A DNA stretch of 39,307 nt. It comes from an uncultured Bacteroidales bacterium. Lineage in GTDB: Bacteria > Bacteroidota > Bacteroidia > Bacteroidales > Paludibacteraceae. The notes under the pieces were generated by a model. That model was not told the DNA's origin. It did no database searches and saw only the letters and a program-made list of their open reading frames with translations. This document shows, piece by piece, positions 34,234-39,307 of this stretch. The stretch lies in NCBI GenBank assembly GCA_900320865.1, contig ONTT01000017.1:1-39307 (forward strand). The letters run 5' to 3'. The position numbers and the translations under genes were made by a program. Numbering within the stretch: position 1 is the first letter of the stretch; each line of letters starts with the position of its first letter.

Positions 34234-34471
34234 ATATTATTATTTTTTCTTTGCTATCCTTTTGCTAATTCATTTTTTTTCGAACGCTATGTTCAAAAAT
34301 TGAGCGTTAGTTGTTCTTATATATTCTTAGTCGTCGTTAACCATTCTCGGACCTATTACGGACCCGGAATGGGAGCGGAAGCCGATTCATACGGATATCA
34401 TAAATTATTCAAAACGTACGTACACGTCCGTAGTGGTAACGAGATGGTAACGTAAATGGAGGCTAAATAGA

Positions 34472-34505
34472 GGCTAATTAGGGCGTAAAGGGTCAAACCT
34501 TTGCG
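34472..34505. repeat. 34-bp direct repeat, right copy
   Basis: Exact copy of 26387-26420, in the same orientation. It lies about 110 bp upstream of the DUF1295 promoter. Left and right copies are about 8.1 kb apart. Confidence 0.85.
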
Positions 34506-34614
34506 TCCTAATTATATTTAGTATCTATGTGGTTATTTTTACACTATAGAACAAGGACCGTGTATGCCTTATGCGCAAAAAATATTGCGTTCATGCAAAA
34601 AGTAACAAATTATT

Positions 34615-34646
34615 TTGCATATATGCAAATTTTGATGTATCTTTGC
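34615..34646 (+). promoter_or_regulatory. Promoter of the DUF1295 gene
   Basis: TTG at 34615-34617, 20-nt spacer, TATCTTTGC at 34638-34646. The ATG at 34695 follows after a leader of about 40 nt. Confidence 0.78.
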
Positions 34647-34694
34647 GGCATATTTCGGAAAAAATATTGTTTTTACTTAATAAATAAAACTCTT

Positions 34695-35606
34695 ATGCGT
34701 CGCTCTTACTCCAAATGGTCGAGCATTGCACTCATAGCTGCCATTTATCTCTTTGCTACAGTAGTAGGTATCGTGGTCTATTTTGCGGTCAATCGCGTAC
34801 CAATTCTGGACTTTACAGCCTCTTCTCAGCCAATCATTGCCTTGCTGATAGCGGATGTGGTAGCAACGATTGTGGTATGGGCATTCGGGCTTTTGTACGA
34901 AAACGTGTCCGTCTATGACCCTTATTGGTCGGTCTTTCCACCGATTGCTTTTCTGCTTTGGGCGTTTTACACGGGAGTCTGGTCGTTGCCGGTGATCCTG
35001 CTGCTTGTTGCTACATGGTATTGGGGATGGCGTCTCACGCGTAATTGGGCCATTACGTTCAAGGGTATCGGACATGAAGATTGGCGTTATACCAAGTATA
35101 GAAGTCTGCATCCGGCTCTTTTTCATCTCATCAATTTCTTCGGCCTAAACATGGTACCGACGCTTGTCGTCTTTGCCGCCATGCTCCCCGGACTGAAACT
35201 GTTTGAACCCGGAAACTTGGTCTATACTCTGTCAGCCGAAAGCGGTCTGTACTCTGTCAGCGGAGCGGTCTTAATACTTGGCTTCCTTGTCTGCCTTTCT
35301 TCCGCGACGATCCAGCTCATCGCCGATAAGCAGAGCCATGATTTTCGTGCGGCTCATCCGGGGGAGGTCTGCAATGTGGGACTTTGGAAACACGGTCGCC
35401 ATCCGAACTATTTCGGCGAGATTCAGTTCTGGTGGGGGATTTGGATTATGTATGCGGCATTGAACGGTTTTGACTGGTTTATCCTCGGTCCGATAGCTAT
35501 GACGGCCTTGTTCCTCGGTATCTCCATCCCTCTCATGGAGCAGCGCCAGCTCGCTAACAAACCCGGCTATGCCGCCTATCGCAAGCAAACGAGAATACTG
35601 ATCTAA
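34695..35606 (+). CDS. DUF1295 membrane protein (steroid 5-alpha-reductase-like)
   Basis: A 303-residue integral membrane protein with about eight hydrophobic segments. DUF1295 features are SVYDPYWSVFPP, WYWGWRLTRNWA, GHEDWRYTKYR and the C-terminal cofactor region LWKHGRHPNYFGEIQFWWGIW, then MEQRQLANKPGYAAYRKQT. The family is related to NADPH-dependent 5-alpha-reductases and isoprenylcysteine methyltransferases; the substrate is unknown. ATG 34695 was chosen because an upstream start would include the promoter. A bidirectional terminator follows. Confidence 0.88.
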   Translation: MRRSYSKWSSIALIAAIYLFATVVGIVVYFAVNRVPILDFTASSQPIIALLIADVVATIVVWAFGLLYENVSVYDPYWSVFPPIAFLLWAFYTGVWSLPVILLLVATWYWGWRLTRNWAITFKGIGHEDWRYTKYRSLHPALFHLINFFGLNMVPTLVVFAAMLPGLKLFEPGNLVYTLSAESGLYSVSGAVLILGFLVCLSSATIQLIADKQSHDFRAAHPGEVCNVGLWKHGRHPNYFGEIQFWWGIWIMYAALNGFDWFILGPIAMTALFLGISIPLMEQRQLANKPGYAAYRKQTRILI

Positions 35607-35608
35607 TA

Positions 35609-35637
35609 AAAAATCCGCCAGCTCGGCGGTTTTTTTT
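35609..35637. terminator. Bidirectional terminator
   Basis: AAAAATCCGCC-AGCTC-GGCGGTTTTTTT between the convergent DUF1295 gene and the permease gene, with T runs on both strands. Confidence 0.85.
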
Positions 35638-35638
35638 A

Positions 35639-36949
35639 TTACAGGCTCTTTTGTATATATCGAATGATGAAAATTGCGAACAGAACCCACATCGTGGGAG
35701 TGATTTGGCGGAGGCTCTCCTTGCCTTTGCAGGATTTCATCAGCACATACATGATGGTTCCTAACATGATACCGTCACTGATGCTGTAGCTCAACGGCAT
35801 CATAAGCATCGTGATGAAGGCAGGAATAGCCTCGGAATAATCTTCCCATTCCACCGCGGTGGTGTTGGATACCATCATTACGCCCACAATGACGAGTACC
35901 GGACCCGTTGCGGCTGCAGGGATAGCAAGGAACAGCGGAGCAAAGAACAGCGATAGCAGGAAGCATATTGCCACTATAAATGCCGTCAGGCCGGTACGAC
36001 CGCCTACGGCCACACCGGCGATGCTCTCCACATACGTGGTGGTGGTCGAAGTACCAAAACAAGCGCCTACGGTAGTAGCCAAGGCGTCTGCCATCAACAT
36101 ACGACCCACGCCCGGAACCTTACCGTCTTTATCGATCGTCTTTGCCTTCAATGAAACGCCGATCACGGTTCCGATCGTGTCGAAGAAATCGACAAAGAGG
36201 AATGTGAATGTAACAATCAGCATGTCCCATGTGAATATCTGGCTCCACTCAAACTTCAGAAAAATAGGAGCTATGGAGGGTGGGGTGGAGACGAGTTTAT
36301 CCCAATGAGTCACTCCCATCGGAATGCCTATGGCTGCTGTGATCAGAATACCCCACAGGAGTCCTCCGGGAATCTTCCGAACCACCATAAATCCGCAGAT
36401 AACGATACCGATGAGCGCCAGAAGAACCGAAGGAGTGTTAAAATTAGCAAGGGCGACCTGTGTGCTCTCATTAGCAATAATGATGCCGCTATTTTGCAAA
36501 CCAATAAAGGCAACAAACAGACCGATTCCGCCCCCAATCGCCGCTTTTATTCCGGATGGAATGGCGTTTGCAATCTTTTCTCGGATCTTAAAGAGCGAGA
36601 GGATGATAAACAGAATACCCTCGATGAAGACTGCCGTTAGCGCAAACTGCCAGCTATGTCCCATGCCCAGACAAACACCAAAAACAAAAAAAGCGTTGAT
36701 GCCCATTCCCGGCGCCAGACCGAATGGCTTCTTGGCATAGAAAGCCATCGCCAGTGTGCCGAAAGCCGCTGCCAGAATGGTGGCGGTGAATACCGCACTC
36801 GTGGGCATCCCTTGCGACTCAAGAGCACTAAAAATTCCCGGGTTCACTGCTAGGATATAGGCCATGGTCAAAAAGGTAGTGATACCGGCAAAAATCTCTG
36901 TACGCACCTTATGTTGCGTAGGATCAAACCCAAATAACTTCTGTAGCAT
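35639..36949 (-). CDS. NCS2 family purine permease (AzgA/GhxP-like)
   Basis: A 436-residue inner-membrane transporter with 12-14 hydrophobic segments. MLQKLFGFDPTQHKVRTEIFAGITTFLTMAYILAVNP is the standard start of the AzgA-like branch; GLAPGMGINAFF, FVDFFDTIGTVIGVS and GTSTTTTYVESIAGVAVGGRTG are conserved substrate-site regions. This branch imports adenine, guanine or hypoxanthine with protons. ATG 36949 was preferred because earlier candidates lie within about 10 nt of the predicted transcription start. Divergent from the flavodiiron gene. Confidence 0.92.
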   Translation of the reverse strand: MLQKLFGFDPTQHKVRTEIFAGITTFLTMAYILAVNPGIFSALESQGMPTSAVFTATILAAAFGTLAMAFYAKKPFGLAPGMGINAFFVFGVCLGMGHSWQFALTAVFIEGILFIILSLFKIREKIANAIPSGIKAAIGGGIGLFVAFIGLQNSGIIIANESTQVALANFNTPSVLLALIGIVICGFMVVRKIPGGLLWGILITAAIGIPMGVTHWDKLVSTPPSIAPIFLKFEWSQIFTWDMLIVTFTFLFVDFFDTIGTVIGVSLKAKTIDKDGKVPGVGRMLMADALATTVGACFGTSTTTTYVESIAGVAVGGRTGLTAFIVAICFLLSLFFAPLFLAIPAAATGPVLVIVGVMMVSNTTAVEWEDYSEAIPAFITMLMMPLSYSISDGIMLGTIMYVLMKSCKGKESLRQITPTMWVLFAIFIIRYIQKSL

Positions 36950-36987
36950 ATTTGTCTTCAAGTAATTGTATTTCACCATCTTGCCCG

Positions 36988-37019
36988 GCAAAATTACTAC
37001 AAAAATTGCACATATGCAA
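36988..37019 (-). promoter_or_regulatory. Promoter of the purine permease
   Basis: Minus strand: TTG (37019-37017), 20-nt spacer, TAATTTTGC (36996-36988). No purine riboswitch fold was recognised in the short leader. Confidence 0.75.
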
Positions 37020-37046
37020 GTTTCTCAAACAATTTTTGCAATTTAT

Positions 37047-37078
37047 TTGCATAATTGAGAAAAATACTGTATCTTTGC
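37047..37078 (+). promoter_or_regulatory. Promoter of the flavodiiron gene
   Basis: TTG at 37047-37049, 20-nt spacer, TATCTTTGC at 37070-37078; the ATG at 37097 follows after about 19 nt. Confidence 0.78.
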
Positions 37079-37096
37079 CGAATATTTTTAAAGCTT

Positions 37097-38245
37097 ATGA
37101 AAAATATCAAATATGTTGGCTGCGATGACGCAGACTTGGATTTGTTTGAGAGCCAGTACGCTTTGCCGGATGGTATGTGCTACAACAGTTATGTAGTCCT
37201 TGGCGAGAAGCAGGTGGCGGTAATGGATGCGGTAGATGCGCGTTGCGCGCACGAGTGGTTAAATAAGGTGTCGGAGGCTTTGGATGGTCGCACGCCGGAT
37301 TACCTGGTCTGCCAGCATATGGAGCCCGACCACAGTGGTTCGATGGCGGCTTTCTTGGCTAAGTATCCGCAGGCTACGGTCCTTTGTTCCAAACAAGCCG
37401 TGACGCTCATGAAGCAGTTTCGTATCGAGGCGCCGAACGTACAGATCGTGGCAGAAGGAGAATGCATCGACCTGGGTGGTTTGAGCTTGCAGTTCCTTGC
37501 TGCGCCGATGATCCACTGGCCTGAAGTCATCATGACCTATTGCCCCGAGGAGCAAGTGCTCTTCAGTGCAGACGCGTTTGGTAAGTTCGGTGTCTATCAT
37601 GCCGATGAGGATGATTGGGCCTGCGAGGCACGACGTTACTATTTCAATATCGTAGGCAAATACGGTGTGGCGGTAACGAGTCTGCTCAAGAAACTGACGG
37701 ACAAACCCATTGTTACCATTGCGCCGCTGCATGGACCGATGCTGGAGGGCGAGAAGAAAGACGAAGCGCTGCGTCTGTATGGTATCTGGAGTGCGTATGG
37801 CGTGGAGACTGAAGGCGTGCTGGTGGCTTATGCCTCGATACATGGCAATACTGCCAAAGTAGCGCACCGAATCGCCGATATCCTCAAATCCAAGAATGCC
37901 GGTAAGGTAGCCATCACCGACCTTAGTCGCGACGACATGGCGGAAGCCATCGAAGATGCATTCCGCATGAACCGTCTGGTCCTCTGCTGTGCAACCTACG
38001 ACGGAGATATCTTCCCTGCTATGCACCTCTTCCTGCATAAACTGCGTCTGAAAGCCTATCAGAACAGACGGGTCGCCCTTGTGGAGAACGGTTCCTGGGC
38101 ACCGCAGGCAGTGCGTGTGATGAAAGAGATGCTTGCCGGATGTAAGAACGTGGAGATCGTTGAACCTACTGTCACCATCCGCGGCGCCCTGAAACCCGAG
38201 CAAACCGCTGAACTCGAAGAACTGGTTGAGGCATTATTGAAATAA
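37097..38245 (+). CDS. A-type flavodiiron protein (oxygen/NO reductase)
   Basis: A 382-residue two-domain protein. The N-terminal metallo-beta-lactamase-like domain carries the di-iron ligands HMEPDH (H74, E76, D78, H79), H140 in APMIHWPE, D159 in FSADAFG and the His of APLHGPM. The C-terminal flavodoxin domain (from about residue 243) has the FMN phosphate loop YASIHGNTAKVA. Such proteins reduce O2 to water or NO to N2O and protect anaerobes. There is no C-terminal rubredoxin, so an external electron donor is required. ATG 37097 fits both the family and the promoter. A strong terminator follows. Confidence 0.94.
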   Translation: MKNIKYVGCDDADLDLFESQYALPDGMCYNSYVVLGEKQVAVMDAVDARCAHEWLNKVSEALDGRTPDYLVCQHMEPDHSGSMAAFLAKYPQATVLCSKQAVTLMKQFRIEAPNVQIVAEGECIDLGGLSLQFLAAPMIHWPEVIMTYCPEEQVLFSADAFGKFGVYHADEDDWACEARRYYFNIVGKYGVAVTSLLKKLTDKPIVTIAPLHGPMLEGEKKDEALRLYGIWSAYGVETEGVLVAYASIHGNTAKVAHRIADILKSKNAGKVAITDLSRDDMAEAIEDAFRMNRLVLCCATYDGDIFPAMHLFLHKLRLKAYQNRRVALVENGSWAPQAVRVMKEMLAGCKNVEIVEPTVTIRGALKPEQTAELEELVEALLK

Positions 38246-38372
38246 AAAATAGGACGGATTCAAAATCACGGGATATATACGTAGTATATATAGGGTAGTG
38301 CGGGATACGATATGCCTCCTACTTGCCTCCGATAAGACTCCTACTTGCGACCAATCCGATTCTAAATAAACA

Positions 38373-38406
38373 AAAAATAGCGTACCTTCGCGGGTACGCT
38401 ATTTTT
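38373..38406 (+). terminator. Terminator after the flavodiiron gene
   Basis: AAAAATAGCGTACC/GGTACGCTATTTTT, a 14-bp stem with a 6-nt loop and T run. It lies 128 nt after the stop; the gap before it holds an ATATATAC-GTA-GTATATAT hairpin and two CTCCTACTTGC copies. Confidence 0.85.
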
Positions 38407-38424
38407 GTAAATTATTCAATAAGG

Positions 38425-38516
38425 TTGTTCTATGCGTCAAAAGTGGGTACTTTTGCCACTCGCGTCCGCGCACTTACTCCGCTAAACGTCCATCGGACGT
38501 TCAGCGGTGCGCTTTT
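38425..38516 (+). ncRNA. Predicted small RNA: canonical promoter followed by a compact hairpin
   Basis: TTG at 38425-38427, exactly 20 nt, TACTTTTGC at 38448-38456 form a plus-strand promoter, but no plus-strand gene follows. Transcription from about 38461 would run into a long stem: GCGCA/TGCGC outside, CCGCT/AGCGG (38479-38483 and 38503-38507) and AACGTCC-ATC-GGACGTT inside (38485-38501), then TTTT. This gives an RNA of about 55 nt, ending at the 3' end of ppdK on the opposite strand. It is a prediction only. Confidence 0.5.
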
Positions 38517-39307
38517 CACGCTTCATCCTCTACAGCAGCTTGTGCTGCAGCGAGGCGAGCGATAGGTACGCGGAACGGTGAGCAGGAAGCGTAGTTCATG
38601 CCTACACGTGCGCAGAACTTAACGGACGAAGGTTCACCACCGTGCTCGCCGCAGATACCGGTACGCAATCCCGGACGAACGGCACGACCTTTCTCGACTG
38701 CCATCTTGATCAGCTGGCCAACACCATTCTGGTCAAGTACCTGGAACGGATCCACTTTGAGGATCTTCTTCTCAAGGTAAACCGGCAGGAACGAAGCGAT
38801 GTCGTCACGGCTGTAACCGAAGGTCATCTGGGTCAAGTCGTTGGTACCGAAGGAGAAGTACTGAGCTTCCGTAGCGATGCGGTCTGCAGTCAGAGCTGCA
38901 CGCGGGATCTCGATCATTGTACCGATCTCGAACTCTACCTCAACGCCATACTCGGCAAATACCTCTTTCGCTACGCGCTGGATGATCTCTTTCTGCTGCT
39001 TGAGCTCATAGAGAATACCGATCAGCGGCACCATGATCTCCGGCATCGGGTTCTTGCCCTCTTTCTTGAGTTCGCAAGCGGCGCTGAGGATAGCGCGGGT
39101 CTGCATAGCGGTGATCTCCGGGAAGGTGATACCCAGACGGCAACCACGGTGACCGAGCATCGGGTTGTTCTCTGCCAACTGAGCAACACGTGTCTGGATC
39201 TCCTCAACGGAAACGCCCATCTCTTTCGCCATCTGCTCTTGTCCCTTCAGATCATGCGGAACGAACTCGTGCAAAGGCGGGTCGAGCAGACGGATGTTCA
39301 CAGGCAG
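38516..39307 (-). CDS. ppdK: Pyruvate, phosphate dikinase, C-terminal part
   Basis: The frame runs off the right edge; 263 codons remain, from the C-terminal PEP/pyruvate-binding barrel. Visible are [11 protein letters not shown]-type sequence at the edge, [55 protein letters not shown] and the catalytic Cys in [14 protein letters not shown] interconverts PEP and pyruvate using AMP and pyrophosphate. The nucleotide-binding and phosphohistidine domains lie outside. The stop overlaps the T run of the predicted small RNA. Confidence 0.96.
   Translation of the reverse strand: MPVNIRLLDPPLHEFVPHDLKGQEQMAKEMGVSVEEIQTRVAQLAENNPMLGHRGCRLGITFPEITAMQTRAILSAACELKKEGKNPMPEIMVPLIGILYELKQQKEIIQRVAKEVFAEYGVEVEFEIGTMIEIPRAALTADRIATEAQYFSFGTNDLTQMTFGYSRDDIASFLPVYLEKKILKVDPFQVLDQNGVGQLIKMAVEKGRAVRPGLRTGICGEHGGEPSSVKFCARVGMNYASCSPFRVPIARLAAAQAAVEDEA

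Larger units (their letters stand above)
34021..34614. other. Gene-free right edge of the accessory island
   Basis: About 600 bp with no supported gene. It contains the 26-bp inverted repeat (34131-34233) and the right copy of the 34-bp repeat (34472-34505). The only sizeable minus-strand frame reads through the inverted repeat as a DKTDKTD-type sequence and is not credible. Confidence 0.6.

Noticed and set aside
36950-37046. Purine riboswitch before the NCS2 permease
   Set aside because: The leader between the predicted start site and ATG is only about 30-40 nt and no purine aptamer core was recognised.

Overview
The window is chromosomal DNA of a Bacteroidota member, most likely order Bacteroidales; I cannot fix family or genus. 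The evidence is about a dozen promoters of the Bacteroidota type (TTG, 20 nt, TAnnTTTG), genes that mostly lack a strong Shine-Dalgarno, and family content (TonB receptor with a DUF5689 lipoprotein, DUF1573, DUF6089-like barrel, NCS2 permease, A-type flavodiiron protein).

Layout. 1-672 is the 3' end of dnaK. 673-1873 has no convincing gene but holds a terminator and about a dozen short perfect hairpins of near-constant geometry. A small conserved gene, pfkA and a SprT-like gene follow. From 16.7 kb down to 3.7 kb runs a minus-strand series: relA/spoT, DUF1573, meaB, dnaB, asnS, TonB receptor, DUF5689 lipoprotein, cvpA, folK. Rightward from 16.8 kb are an amidase, an MCE/MlaD protein and dnaA. 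Then come groEL/groES (minus), menG and a Dabb protein (plus), an outer-membrane barrel (minus), tRNA-Glu(CTC) with an adjacent tRNA-like structured element (minus), and an SDR (minus).

26.4-34.5 kb is an accessory island bracketed by two identical 34-bp direct repeats. It carries an AAA/DUF4143 ATPase, a lipoprotein plus WG-repeat pair, and a retron. The retron has a non-coding RNA with a perfect 13-bp a1/a2 inverted repeat and stacked hairpins, a reverse transcriptase with the NAxxH, YADD and VTG hallmarks, an overlapping gene with a HEPN-type RNxxxH motif, and a third gene of unknown family. A WYL regulator lies just upstream. The retron operon and the WG/lipoprotein operon start from almost identical 38-bp promoter modules, so they are probably co-regulated. 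This is the best candidate for a little-described anti-phage system here.

34.5-39.3 kb returns to housekeeping: a DUF1295 membrane protein, an NCS2 purine permease, a flavodiiron protein, a predicted small hairpin RNA and the 3' end of pyruvate phosphate dikinase.

All calls come from reading the sequence and ORF translations; no database search was run. Fine coordinates of short sites were counted by hand and may be off by a base.
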